A program made the translations under genes and the position numbers. Below are positions 1-8,146 of a DNA stretch of 46,498 nucleotides, piece after piece. The notes under the pieces were generated by a model. It was given only the letters and a program-made list of their open reading frames with translations. It was not told the DNA's origin and made no database searches. Positions within the stretch are counted from its first letter, which is position 1; each line of letters starts with the position of its first letter. Origin of the DNA: Pseudomonadota bacterium (GTDB taxonomy: Bacteria > Pseudomonadota > Alphaproteobacteria > Rhizobiales > Xanthobacteraceae); assembly GCA_963205465.1 (NCBI GenBank), contig CAUJKG010000020.1, positions 1 through 46,498 of the forward strand, in the 5' to 3' direction.

Positions 1-697
1 CGACCGAGACGAAATTGAACATCGCGATCGTGACCGGCCGCACGGTATTACCGCTGAGCACCACCGCGAAAAGAAACTCGTTCCATGCATTCAGGAACAC
101 GAAGACAACCGTGACCGCGATGCCGCCGCGCACCTGCGGAATGATGATGCGCCAGAGCGTGCGGAGCCGGCTCGCGCCGTCGAGATAGGCTGCCTCTTCC
201 ATCTCATAAGGGATGTCTTCGAAATAGGACACCAGCAGCCAGATCGCGAAAGGCAGCGAGAACGACAGATAGATCAGGATGATGCCTTGATAGCTGTCGA
301 TCCAGCCGATGTTCCTGAGCACGATGTAATAAGGAATGATGATGCCGACCGGCGGCAGCATCTGGGTCGCGAGTACGTAGAAACCGGTGAACTTCTTGCC
401 GCGAAAGCGCAGCCGCGCGAGCGCGTAAGCGGCCGGAACCGCCATCACCATGGTCACTACCGTGGTGCCCACCGAGATGATCATGCTCGAGATCAGGTTC
501 GGGATGATCGATTCCGGCCCGAAAAAGACGTCGCGATAAGCACTCAACGTCGGCTCGAAAAAGAGCTTCGGCGGATAAGCCAGCGCATCCTTGTCGGTCT
601 TGAACGAGTTCAGCACGCTCCAGACGATCGGAAAGGCCCAGGCGAGCAGAAACACCAGCGTGATTGCGAACAGAATGGCAGTGCGGAGGTTCTTCAC
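1..697 (-). CDS. Carbohydrate ABC transporter permease, MalG/UgpE type (partial, C-terminus off window)
   Basis: This is an inner-membrane permease of a family 1 sugar ABC transporter. The leftward reading frame is open to the window edge. It starts at a GTG (695-697) with MKNLRTAILFAI, a first membrane helix, and runs through the region EAAYLDGASRLRTLWRIIIP, which is the EAA loop that docks the ATPase. It continues to about residue 232, so roughly 40-50 residues are missing. The GTG overlaps the TGA of the preceding permease gene (GTGA), so the two are translationally coupled. It forms the usual binding protein-permease-permease set with the next two genes. The ATPase is not in the window and may lie further left. 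The substrate is unknown. Confidence 0.9.
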   Translation of the reverse strand, partial: MKNLRTAILFAITLVFLLAWAFPIVWSVLNSFKTDKDALAYPPKLFFEPTLSAYRDVFFGPESIIPNLISSMIISVGTTVVTMVMAVPAAYALARLRFRGKKFTGFYVLATQMLPPVGIIIPYYIVLRNIGWIDSYQGIILIYLSFSLPFAIWLLVSYFEDIPYEMEEAAYLDGASRLRTLWRIIIPQVRGGIAVTVVFVFLNAWNEFLFAVVLSGNTVRPVTIAMFNFVSV

Positions 698-1629
698 TTC
701 GACCTCCGGATCGCGAACAGGATCGCCGAAATGATGATCGTCACGATCAGGAGGGCGACCGCGAGTGCCGAGCCATAGCCGATCGAAAGCTCCGTGAACG
801 ACTTGCGATAGGCGTAGAGGTTGAGAATTTCGGTTGCCGTGCCGGGGCCGCCACCGGTGACGGTGAAGATCGCGGCAAAAGCGGTGAGCGCCACCATGGT
901 CCGCATGATGATGACCATGACGATCGCGGGTCGCAGCAAAGGCAGCGTGATCCGGCGAAAGCGCTGCCACGCCGAAGCGCGGTCGATACGCGCCGCCTCA
1001 TAGATATCGTCGGGCAGGGCCGCGAGCGAGGCGAGCAAAACCATGAACGCAAACGGCGTCCACTGCCAGGTGTGAATCACGACGACGGAAACCATCGCGA
1101 GCGTCGGGTCGCCGAGCCAGTTCTTGCTGCCGAGCCCCGCGTTGATCGCGAGATAGTCGACGATGCCGAATTCCGGCGCGAGCATGAAGGTGCGCCAGAT
1201 CATGCCGACCACCGCCGGCGAAAGCACGACCGGCAGGATCGCAATCAGGCGAAACCAGCCCTGCCCGCGCTTCATGTCCATAACGAACAGCGCGAGCGCA
1301 ATCCCGATCACGACCTGCAGAATGACGGTCGAGATCGTATAGACCATGCTGATGACGAGCGACTGCCAGAAGCGGCTGTCCTGCAACAGCACGGCGTAGT
1401 TCTCGAACCCGACAAAGCCGTTCGCGAACGGCATGGCGAGATCGATCCGGTAGGCGCTCGTGTAAACGAGAAAGAGCAGCGGAAATGTCGTCGTGACCAG
1501 CAGCGCGAGAAAGGCAGGCGCAAGCAGAAGCGTCGCAAAGCGACGCTCCCGCTGTGCCAGCACCCGGCCGAAGTCGCTGGTAGCGGCTCCGGCCGGCGTT
1601 GCGGCTACCGAATTTCCGGCAGACGGCAT
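694..1629 (-). CDS. Carbohydrate ABC transporter permease, MalF/UgpA type
   Basis: This is the second inner-membrane permease of the sugar transporter, 311 aa. It shows about six hydrophobic segments, the first near residues 33-55, after a hydrophilic N-terminus. The EAA loop is seen as EAARIDRASAWQRFRRITLP in the C-terminal third, with the following GGGPGTATEI segment typical of MalF/UgpA proteins. It lies 3 nt downstream of the binding-protein gene and overlaps the next permease by 4 nt, so the three are one operon. The family is clear; the sugar is not. Confidence 0.93.
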   Translation of the reverse strand: MPSAGNSVAATPAGAATSDFGRVLAQRERRFATLLLAPAFLALLVTTTFPLLFLVYTSAYRIDLAMPFANGFVGFENYAVLLQDSRFWQSLVISMVYTISTVILQVVIGIALALFVMDMKRGQGWFRLIAILPVVLSPAVVGMIWRTFMLAPEFGIVDYLAINAGLGSKNWLGDPTLAMVSVVVIHTWQWTPFAFMVLLASLAALPDDIYEAARIDRASAWQRFRRITLPLLRPAIVMVIIMRTMVALTAFAAIFTVTGGGPGTATEILNLYAYRKSFTELSIGYGSALAVALLIVTIIISAILFAIRRSK

Positions 1630-1632
1630 GCT

Positions 1633-3027
1633 TTAGCCGCGCATCATCGGTTCGATGCGCTTTTGCGCGTCGTCGAGTGCAGCCTTGACCGAGTTCTGAC
1701 CCGAAAGTGCAGACTGGATCGCGGTTGCCATGGTGTCGCCGATCGCGGGCCACTGGGGCACGCGCGGACGCCAATCGACGTCGGTGTCGTTCTGCAAGGC
1801 TTCCATCGCCACCTTGACGAAGTCGTCGCCGAAGCCGTTCAGGAGCTTCACGTACTCCGCGTCCTTCCAGACCGAGGCGCGGTTCGCGCCCGAGCGCTTG
1901 GTCGGCCCGGCGAACTTGTGCGCGGTACGCGCCTGTGTTTCGGCACTGGCCGCCCACTGGATGAAGAGCCAGGTCGCCTTCTTCTTCTTTTCGGACTGGG
2001 CGGCATTGATCGGAAAGCCCCAGTTCCAGATCGAACTGACGCGCTTGCCGGTCGGTCCCTTCGGCCAGCGCGCATAAGCGACCTTGCCGATCACCTTCGA
2101 CTTGTCCGGATTGTTGACGACCGAAGCCGACGAATGCGCGTCGAGATAGCTGCCGAGCGTGCCCTGCGAGAAGGCGTCGGCGATATCCGGCCAGTTCCAG
2201 TTCGAGGCCGCATTCGGTGCATATTTGCGCATCAGGTCGACGTAATACGCAAGCGCTGCTTCCGCCTCAGCACCGTTGACGACCAGCTTGCCGCCCTTGA
2301 ACCACTCGCCGCCGAATTCGCGGAACAGCGAGGGATAGATGTACATATTCTGGCCGGCGCCGGCGACGCCACGCAGTGCTGCACCCCATATGCGATCGTT
2401 CGGGGCGTGCACGGCCGCGGCATTCTTCATGTAGTCTTCGAGCGTATCGGCCGCTTTCAGGCCCTTCGCCTGATAGAGATCCTTGCGATAGACCTGAATG
2501 GTGACTTCGCCGTCATAAGGCATGCCGTAGAGCTTGCCGTCGACGCTGTTCGCGCCGCGCCATGCCGCGAAGATGTCGTCGGCATTGAACCAGCCTTTGT
2601 CGGTCAGCGACGCATCGTTGAGATAGGTATCGAGCTGGTCAACCCATTTGTTCGCCGCATAGAGCGAATAATACATCGGGTCCGCCGCGTGGGTCGCGTA
2701 AGTCCCGGTCTTCGAGGTCAGGTCGATCACGCTCTTCTGGCGGATCTGTGCCGGGGGAATCTTCTCAAAGCGCAGGTTGATGCCGGTCAGCGCCTTGAAC
2801 TGCGGCTCGAGCGAAATGAGGTTGTCGAAGTAGCTCGCGGGAATCACCGCTACCGTGATGGATTCGCCTTCGGCCTGCCGCCAATTGATCTTCGCGGACT
2901 GGTACGGTTTCAGATCGGCGTCCTGCGCCGATGCCTGGCGCAGCACGGCCGGACCGAATCCGATCAGCGCTGCCGCGGCCGTAGTCGTCTTCAGAAATGT
3001 CCTTCGCGTAGGCTTGTACGACTTCAT
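1633..3027 (-). CDS. Extracellular solute-binding protein family 1, Tat-exported
   Basis: This is the periplasmic substrate-binding protein of the sugar ABC transporter, 464 aa. It starts with a twin-arginine signal (TRRTFLKTTTAAAALIG, then a cleavage region near AQA/SAQD at about residue 35). The mature part has the length and layout of family 1 binding proteins (UgpB/MalE-like), including an RWPKGPTGKRVSSIWNWGF region that fits the ligand-cleft hinge. A Shine-Dalgarno-like GGAGGACGGGA lies just upstream of the ATG. It is the first gene of the leftward operon. A perfect palindrome (3085-3094) lies about 60 nt upstream and may be an operator. The substrate could be a sugar acid or polyol, judged only from the neighbouring dehydratase and GlpD. 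Confidence 0.92.
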   Translation of the reverse strand: MKSYKPTRRTFLKTTTAAAALIGFGPAVLRQASAQDADLKPYQSAKINWRQAEGESITVAVIPASYFDNLISLEPQFKALTGINLRFEKIPPAQIRQKSVIDLTSKTGTYATHAADPMYYSLYAANKWVDQLDTYLNDASLTDKGWFNADDIFAAWRGANSVDGKLYGMPYDGEVTIQVYRKDLYQAKGLKAADTLEDYMKNAAAVHAPNDRIWGAALRGVAGAGQNMYIYPSLFREFGGEWFKGGKLVVNGAEAEAALAYYVDLMRKYAPNAASNWNWPDIADAFSQGTLGSYLDAHSSASVVNNPDKSKVIGKVAYARWPKGPTGKRVSSIWNWGFPINAAQSEKKKKATWLFIQWAASAETQARTAHKFAGPTKRSGANRASVWKDAEYVKLLNGFGDDFVKVAMEALQNDTDVDWRPRVPQWPAIGDTMATAIQSALSGQNSVKAALDDAQKRIEPMMRG

Positions 3028-3084
3028 TTCCCGTCCTCCCTGTTTCCGGCTTTGCCGCCGATTAAGTTAGGACGTTTCGGCAAA

Positions 3085-3094
3085 TGTTATAACA
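3085..3094. promoter_or_regulatory. Perfect 10-bp palindrome upstream of the sugar-binding-protein gene
   Basis: TGTTATAACA is a perfect inverted repeat in an otherwise GC-rich context. On the minus strand it directly follows TTGACT (a possible -35 element at 3095-3100), so a protein bound here would block the promoter of the transporter operon. The GT-N4-AC core resembles GntR-family operators. Binding by the GntR regulator encoded at 6606-7331 is inference. Confidence 0.4.
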
Positions 3095-3157
3095 AGTCAA
3101 GCCGGTCGCTTCGCACCTGCACAATACCGGGCAAAAAATGGAGCAACCCGATCACGA

Positions 3158-3913
3158 TCAGAACCAGTAGCGCCAAGCGTAGATCAGCGTCATTGCAACG
3201 CCCAATGCGATGACGATCATGCGGACGATTCCTGCGGGCAGGATTGCGATAAGCCGCCCGCCGAGAACTCCGCCGCCTACCGCTCCTGCCAGCATCACCA
3301 GTGTTTCCGGCCATCGGATCACACCCTGCAGGATGAAAATCGCAATGGTCGCAAGGCTTGTGGCAGACGCCAGCAAATTCTTGAGTGCATTTGTGGCGCG
3401 AACGTCTTCCCGGCCGGTGATGCTCAAAACCGCTAGCAGCATGACCCCGAGGCCCGCGCCGAAATAGCCGCCGTAAATAGTAACGGGCAGCATCAGCGCG
3501 GCGCGCGCACCAGCATTCCGGCCGGTCGGCGTGCGCATCAACATCGTTTGAATGCGGCGTCCAAACGCAAAAATAAATGTCGCCAGCGCGATGAGCGCCG
3601 GGACCAGAAGAACGAAAAGCCTCTCCGGTGTAACCAACAGCAAAATCGCACCAAGCGTGCCGCCAAGAACCGCAGCCGCGATCGTCAGGGCGAGCGGCCC
3701 GTCGCGCGCGGGTAGACGTTTCCGGTCGGCAAGAGCAGCAAAGAGATGTCCTGGCGTCACCGCTAGTGCGTTCGATGCGTTGGCAATGACCGGAGGCAAA
3801 CCGGCAGCAATCATCGCCGGAAAGGTGATCAGCGTGGCACCGCCCGCGATCGCATTGACGACACCGCCAGCAATGCCGGCGCCAAACAGAAGCGCGGCGA
3901 TCGCTAAATCCAT
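3158..3913 (-). CDS. TauE/SafE family membrane permease (putative sulfite/anion exporter)
   Basis: This is an integral inner-membrane protein of 251 aa with about eight hydrophobic segments, matching the TauE/SafE (DUF81) family, which moves sulfite, sulfoacetate or other small anions. Two glycine-rich repeats fit the family: GAGIAGGVVNAIAGGATLITFP near residues 12-33 and YFGAGLGVMLLAVLS in the second half. I chose the ATG at 3911-3913 because GGGTGGGAAGA lies directly upstream; a longer frame starting at 3952 has no such site. It is the last gene of the leftward GntR-dehydratase-glpD operon, 39 nt after glpD. The transported anion cannot be told; export of an acidic sugar breakdown product is one guess. 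Confidence 0.85.
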   Translation of the reverse strand: MDLAIAALLFGAGIAGGVVNAIAGGATLITFPAMIAAGLPPVIANASNALAVTPGHLFAALADRKRLPARDGPLALTIAAAVLGGTLGAILLLVTPERLFVLLVPALIALATFIFAFGRRIQTMLMRTPTGRNAGARAALMLPVTIYGGYFGAGLGVMLLAVLSITGREDVRATNALKNLLASATSLATIAIFILQGVIRWPETLVMLAGAVGGGVLGGRLIAILPAGIVRMIVIALGVAMTLIYAWRYWF

Positions 3914-3952
3914 TCTTCCCACCCTTTCAAGACCTGCGATGCCTACCGGCAT

Positions 3953-5461
3953 CTAGGCGCGATGGGCAAGCCTGCTTTCGATATGCGCGTCAAGCTCCTG
4001 CGAAACCGAGGGTTTCACGAGAAGACCGAGCTTGGTTCGCCGCCAGAGAATGTCTTCCGCGCTTCGCGCCCATTCTTCATCGATCAGGTAGTTCACTTCC
4101 GCTTCGGTCAGTCCGGCGCCGAAATCTTTTCCGAGGTCGGCCGCGTTTTGCGCGTTGCGCAGGAATCTTTCCGCGCGCGTTCCGTAGCACCGCGCATAGC
4201 GGCGCACCGTCTCGTCAGTCAGGAAAGGCCATTTCTTGCGCAGCGTGGCGACGAGCGTTGTCACCTCGGCAAAGTCGCCTCCCGGCAACGGCGCATTCGC
4301 CGTCCAAGGCTTACCGCGGCGGCCGATCTCTTGCTCGACGCGCTCCAGCACCGCCTCGGTCAGCCGCCGGTAAGTCGTGATCTTGCCGCCGAAAATATTG
4401 ATGAGCGGTGCGCCATCGACTTGCTGGTCCTGCAAGACATAATCGCGAGTCGCCTCCTGCGCGGCGGTGGCATGATCGTCGAACAGCGGGCGCACGCCGG
4501 AATAGGTCCACACCACATCCGCGCTCGTGATCTCGCGCTTGAAGTATTCGCTCGCGGCCGCGCAGAGATAGTCTATTTCCTCTTTCGATATTTCGATCGC
4601 GCCGAGATCGCCGTGATAGTCGCGGTCGGTCGTACCGATGAGCGTGAAGCGATCTTCATAAGGAATGGCGAAAATGATGCGCTGGTCGGCATTCTGGAAG
4701 ATGTAGCAGCGGTCGTGTTCGAACAGCTTCGGCACCACGATATGGCTGCCCTGCACCTGCCGCACGTTCTTCGGATGCTCGTGACCGGGCAGCACGCCGA
4801 TAACGTGATCGACCCAAGGCCCCGCCGCATTGATGAGCAGACGCGCCCTCGCCTCGCTCTCCGTACCGGTTTCCCGGTCCCGCAGAAGAACGACCCAAAG
4901 GCCCTTCTCCACGCGCGCGGAGACCACCTGCTTTCTGGTCTCGATGATCGCCCCGCGATCGGCCGCGTCCCGTGCGTTCATCACGACGAAGCGCGCGTCA
5001 TCGACCCAGCAATCCGAATACTCGAAGCCTTTGGTGAAGCCTGCCTTCAACGGCACGCCCGCGGCGTCGCGCGTCAGGTCGAGCGTCTTCGTCGGCGGCA
5101 ATTTCTTGCGGCCGCCAAGGTGATCGTAGAGAAACAGTCCAAGACGCAGCATCCACGCAGGCCGCAACCCCTTGGCGTAAGGCAGCACGAACCGAAGCGG
5201 ACGTACGAGATGCGGGGCATTGCGCCAGATCACCTCGCGCTCGGTCAGGGCCTCGCGTACCAGCCTGAACTCGTAGTGTTCGAGATAGCGCAAGCCGCCG
5301 TGAATGAGCTTGGTCGCTTTCGAAGACGTACCGCTGGCGAGATCGTTCATCTCGGCAAGGCGCACGCTGTAGCCACGGCCCGCGGCATCGCGCGCGATAC
5401 CGCAGCCGTTCACGCCACCGCCGATTACGAAAATATCGACAGGATTCGCCGTTTCATTCAT
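3953..5461 (-). CDS. glpD: FAD-dependent glycerol-3-phosphate dehydrogenase
   Basis: This enzyme oxidises sn-glycerol 3-phosphate to dihydroxyacetone phosphate and passes electrons to the quinone pool at the inner membrane. The protein (502 aa, normal for the family) begins with the FAD-binding motif VIGGGVNGCGIARDAAGRG, followed by the conserved SGTSSKATKLIHGGLRYLE segment. It ends with the GlpD C-terminal helical domain. I chose the ATG at 5459-5461 because it overlaps the TGA of the upstream dehydratase gene (ATGA); an upstream ATG (5539) would add 26 residues that do not look like GlpD. Its place in an operon with a sugar-acid dehydratase rather than with glpK is unusual. Confidence 0.95.
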   Translation of the reverse strand: MNETANPVDIFVIGGGVNGCGIARDAAGRGYSVRLAEMNDLASGTSSKATKLIHGGLRYLEHYEFRLVREALTEREVIWRNAPHLVRPLRFVLPYAKGLRPAWMLRLGLFLYDHLGGRKKLPPTKTLDLTRDAAGVPLKAGFTKGFEYSDCWVDDARFVVMNARDAADRGAIIETRKQVVSARVEKGLWVVLLRDRETGTESEARARLLINAAGPWVDHVIGVLPGHEHPKNVRQVQGSHIVVPKLFEHDRCYIFQNADQRIIFAIPYEDRFTLIGTTDRDYHGDLGAIEISKEEIDYLCAAASEYFKREITSADVVWTYSGVRPLFDDHATAAQEATRDYVLQDQQVDGAPLINIFGGKITTYRRLTEAVLERVEQEIGRRGKPWTANAPLPGGDFAEVTTLVATLRKKWPFLTDETVRRYARCYGTRAERFLRNAQNAADLGKDFGAGLTEAEVNYLIDEEWARSAEDILWRRTKLGLLVKPSVSQELDAHIESRLAHRA

Positions 5462-6609
5462 CGGAGCCATTTGCCGAGCGGCGCGAAATCCCGCAAGTCC
5501 GGAATTTCGCCAAGGCCCGGTGCGTCGGTAAGCGTACACATTCCGCTATCGAGCTTGCGGAGCGGACCGGCCAATTCGTCGCGCAAGGGATTGGGATTGG
5601 AATCGATTTCAAGCAATCCGTTTCCTCCGGCTGCCGCGAGCAGGTGAGCCGAGGCAAGCAACCCCACGCCGCCGCCGAGCCAGTGCGGACAAAAAGTAAG
5701 ACCGGCGTCCCTCACCCGATCGGCCACACCGAGACAGCGCGAAAAGCCACCCCATTTGCCGAGATCCGGCTGCACGTAAGCAAGCACGCGGGCGGCGATC
5801 GCTTCGTCAAAGGCTTTATCACTGGACAGGTTCTCGCCGGCAGCAAGCGGAATCTTCGTGGTTTCGGCAAGCGAAGCCCAGGCCTCCCACGGCTGATCGG
5901 CCCGGATCGGTTCTTCCAGCCAGCGCAGGCCGAAGCCTTCCAGCCGCGGCGCGCATTCTTTTGCCTGCGCCAGTGTCCATGCCTGATTGGCATCGGTCAT
6001 CAGGGTCGCGTCATCGCCGAGCACTGCACGCAGCGCTTTCAGGTTTTCCACGTCGCGCTCGATGCCGAAGCCGACCTTGAGCTTGAAATTGCGATGGCCT
6101 TCGCTTTGGCGCGTCAGCGCGAGCCGCTCGGGCCGGTCGGGATTGAGCCCGCTGGCATAGGTGCCAATTCTGGGAGACGTGCCGCCGAGCAACTTCCACA
6201 ACGGCTGCTTCCGCTTGCGCGCCGATAGATCCCACAACGCGATATCGATGCCGGCAATCGCCTGCGCGAGCGGACCATACTCTCCGGTCTGGATCGCGAG
6301 CACCGCCATCGCCTCGCTCATGTCATCGAAGGCGGCGGCAGGCGTTTCAAAACGCTTACCGACCAGCCGGGGGCTGAGCGCGCTTTCGACCAGCCTCGCG
6401 CGATGCTCGGCGCCCACGGAAGGAAAATTGCACCACACCTCGCCCCAGCCCACGGTGCCGTCTTCATCGGTGATCCGGACGAAGAGTGCCGGGCGATCCG
6501 GCATGATCCCGAATGAAGTCTGCACGGGCGTTGCCACCGGATAGCGGAAGACCAGCGTTTCCACGCTTTTCGGCGCGACCGGGGCGCATTCGATTGTTCT
6601 GGCGTTCAA
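5458..6609 (-). CDS. Enolase-superfamily enzyme (mandelate racemase/muconate lactonising group; acid-sugar dehydratase or lactone cycloisomerase)
   Basis: This is a cytoplasmic Mg-dependent enzyme that abstracts the proton next to a carboxylate. In the 383-aa protein the metal ligands are visible as Asp206 (TDANQAW), Glu232 (WLEEP) and Glu259 (AAGEN). The bases are Lys176/Lys178 (FKLKVG) and His309 (FCPHWLGGGVG). The KxK motif together with the late His points to acid-sugar dehydratases or galactarolactone cycloisomerase-like enzymes; the exact substrate is not decidable. The start is a TTG (6607-6609) overlapping the stop of the GntR gene; a GTG 15 codons later is an alternative. It lies between the regulator and glpD in one operon. 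Confidence 0.88.
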   Translation of the reverse strand: MNARTIECAPVAPKSVETLVFRYPVATPVQTSFGIMPDRPALFVRITDEDGTVGWGEVWCNFPSVGAEHRARLVESALSPRLVGKRFETPAAAFDDMSEAMAVLAIQTGEYGPLAQAIAGIDIALWDLSARKRKQPLWKLLGGTSPRIGTYASGLNPDRPERLALTRQSEGHRNFKLKVGFGIERDVENLKALRAVLGDDATLMTDANQAWTLAQAKECAPRLEGFGLRWLEEPIRADQPWEAWASLAETTKIPLAAGENLSSDKAFDEAIAARVLAYVQPDLGKWGGFSRCLGVADRVRDAGLTFCPHWLGGGVGLLASAHLLAAAGGNGLLEIDSNPNPLRDELAGPLRKLDSGMCTLTDAPGLGEIPDLRDFAPLGKWLR

Positions 6610-7331
6610 GGTTTCAGATCCATTTCAAGACGTATGTAGTCGCCGCGGTAAGTAACCTCACCGAGATAGATAACCGTGCCGTCGGGGGCCGCGCAAACCC
6701 GGCGCACTTCTGCGACCGGCGTATTGACCTTCACGCCAAGATGGCTGGCAACATCCATATCGGCGGTGCCGATGGCAATGGTCTGGCTCGCGCGCGCAAT
6801 TTCGATACCGGGAATATCGAGCAGCACGGGAATGATGGTTTCCTTCCGAAAGCGCGCCGATGCTTTCTTGAAGATGCGCTGATCGACATAAATCGAAATC
6901 ACACAATAGCGCTCGCCCTCGCGCGAATGCACGCGCCGCATGAAATGATAGGACGGCGCGGCGTGACCATCCTCCGCAGTCAGACGCGGCATGGCCGACG
7001 ACTGCTCGATCAGCGTGAGCTGCGGCTTGTCGTTGCGATAGACGTCCGCGAGATCGCGTAGCGTCATGCCGAGACGCAGCGAAGGCGAGCGCTGCGGCAC
7101 GGAATTGACGTAAGTCCCCCGCCCGCGCTCCGGCGACACCAGCCCCTCGCGCGCGAGCAGATTGATCGCCTGCCGGACGGTTACACGGGCGACGTCAAAC
7201 TCGCGGGTGAGTTGTTCGATGGTGGGAAGCGCCTGCCCGGGCGTCCAGATGCCGCGCGAAATCCGCCCGCGGAACAGGTCCGCAAGCTGCGCGTAGCGGG
7301 GTACCGGACTATCGCCAAATGATCTGTGCAC
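6606..7331 (-). CDS. GntR-family transcriptional regulator, HutC/FarR subfamily (UTRA domain)
   Basis: This is a one-component DNA-binding regulator of 241 aa. The N-terminal winged helix is seen as PTIEQLTREFDVARVTVRQA followed by GLVSPERGRGTYV. The C-terminal two thirds fit the UTRA effector domain (RRVHSREGERYCVISIYVD). The only good start in frame is a GTG (7329-7331) without a clear ribosome site, so initiation may be leaderless or weak. It heads the leftward operon and is divergent from a transporter operon at 7391; a perfect palindrome in between (7358-7367) is a candidate operator. It probably responds to a sugar acid or a related catabolite of the neighbouring genes (inference). Confidence 0.92.
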   Translation of the reverse strand: MHRSFGDSPVPRYAQLADLFRGRISRGIWTPGQALPTIEQLTREFDVARVTVRQAINLLAREGLVSPERGRGTYVNSVPQRSPSLRLGMTLRDLADVYRNDKPQLTLIEQSSAMPRLTAEDGHAAPSYHFMRRVHSREGERYCVISIYVDQRIFKKASARFRKETIIPVLLDIPGIEIARASQTIAIGTADMDVASHLGVKVNTPVAEVRRVCAAPDGTVIYLGEVTYRGDYIRLEMDLKP

Positions 7332-7357
7332 GGCTGCTTGTGCTAAAAGTTCTAACT

Positions 7358-7367
7358 ATAGTACTAT
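7358..7367. promoter_or_regulatory. Perfect palindrome ATAGTACTAT in the divergent GntR/ABC-transporter intergenic region
   Basis: The 59-bp gap between the divergent starts (7331 and 7391) is AT-rich and contains the perfect 10-bp inverted repeat ATAGTACTAT. It lies 27 bp from the regulator start and 23 bp from the permease start. GntR-type regulators commonly control their own divergent promoter from such a site. The function is inference; only the symmetry and position are seen. Confidence 0.5.
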
Positions 7368-7390
7368 TAAGCCGGGAGGCAGACAAGTCG

Positions 7391-8146
7391 ATGCTCAAGC
7401 GTGCTGCACTTATTATTGCGCCGTGGCTGGTCATTGTCGGAATCTGGTACGCGCTGGCCTATTCCGGACTGATCAACGAGGCGTTGATTCCAAAGCCGCA
7501 TGTCGTTGCCGCCCGCTTCTGGGAACTGCTGACGCAGGCGCGCCTTCCGCTCGATATCTGGATGTCGACACAGCGCGTGTTTCTCGGCGTCGCTGCCGGG
7601 ATCACACTTGCGGTTCCGGTCGGCTTCGTCCTCGGCTGGTACCGGCAGGTGCGCACTTTCATCGACCCCCTGATCAACTTCTTCCGCGCGCTACCGCCGA
7701 TTGCGCTCATTCCCCTCGTCGTCGTCTATTTCGGCATCGGCGAAATCGCGAAGGTCGTCATTCTGTTTTACGCCTCGTTCTTCGCCGGCGTGATCGTCAT
7801 GTATGAAGGCATCGCGCAGATCAGCCCGATCTATGTTCGCGTCGCCCGCACCTTAGGCGCCACCGACGGTGAAATCTTCCGCAAGGTCATTATCCCGCTG
7901 ACGGTCCCGCATATGCTCACCGCGTTGCGCGTGGCACTCGGCGTCGCCTGGGCGACCCTCGTCGCCTCCGAACTGATCGCGGCCCAGCAAGGCCTCGGCG
8001 CGTTGATCCAGAATGCGTCGTCATTCTTTCAGCTCGACATCATCTATGTCGGGATCATTTGCATCGGCTTCATCGCGCTGGCGATGGATCTGGCGATCCG
8101 TGCTTTCACGAAGCGGCTCGTCTCGTGGCAGGAGCGTATCGCGTGA
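7391..8146 (+). CDS. ABC transporter permease, nitrate/taurine/sulfonate (SsuC/TauC) type
   Basis: This is an inner-membrane permease of 251 aa with about six hydrophobic segments. The cytoplasmic EAA-type loop is seen as VARTLGATDGEIFRKVIIP, typical of SsuC/TauC/NrtB proteins. I chose the ATG at 7391 because GCCGGGAGGC lies about 12 nt upstream; the longer frame from 7319 would run through the promoter region. Its TGA overlaps the GTG start of the ATPase gene (GTGA). It forms one transporter with the next two genes and is divergent from the GntR regulator. The substrate is unknown. Confidence 0.92.
   Translation: MLKRAALIIAPWLVIVGIWYALAYSGLINEALIPKPHVVAARFWELLTQARLPLDIWMSTQRVFLGVAAGITLAVPVGFVLGWYRQVRTFIDPLINFFRALPPIALIPLVVVYFGIGEIAKVVILFYASFFAGVIVMYEGIAQISPIYVRVARTLGATDGEIFRKVIIPLTVPHMLTALRVALGVAWATLVASELIAAQQGLGALIQNASSFFQLDIIYVGIICIGFIALAMDLAIRAFTKRLVSWQERIA

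Noticed and set aside
664..3213. Long 849-aa rightward open frame across the sugar transporter genes
   Set aside because: It is antisense to two clear ABC genes, rich in Arg/His/Asp without any domain, and has no ribosome site; long antisense frames are common in GC-rich DNA.
3962..5647. 561-aa rightward open frame opposite glpD
   Set aside because: It is a shadow of glpD, with arginine-rich low-information sequence and no start signal.
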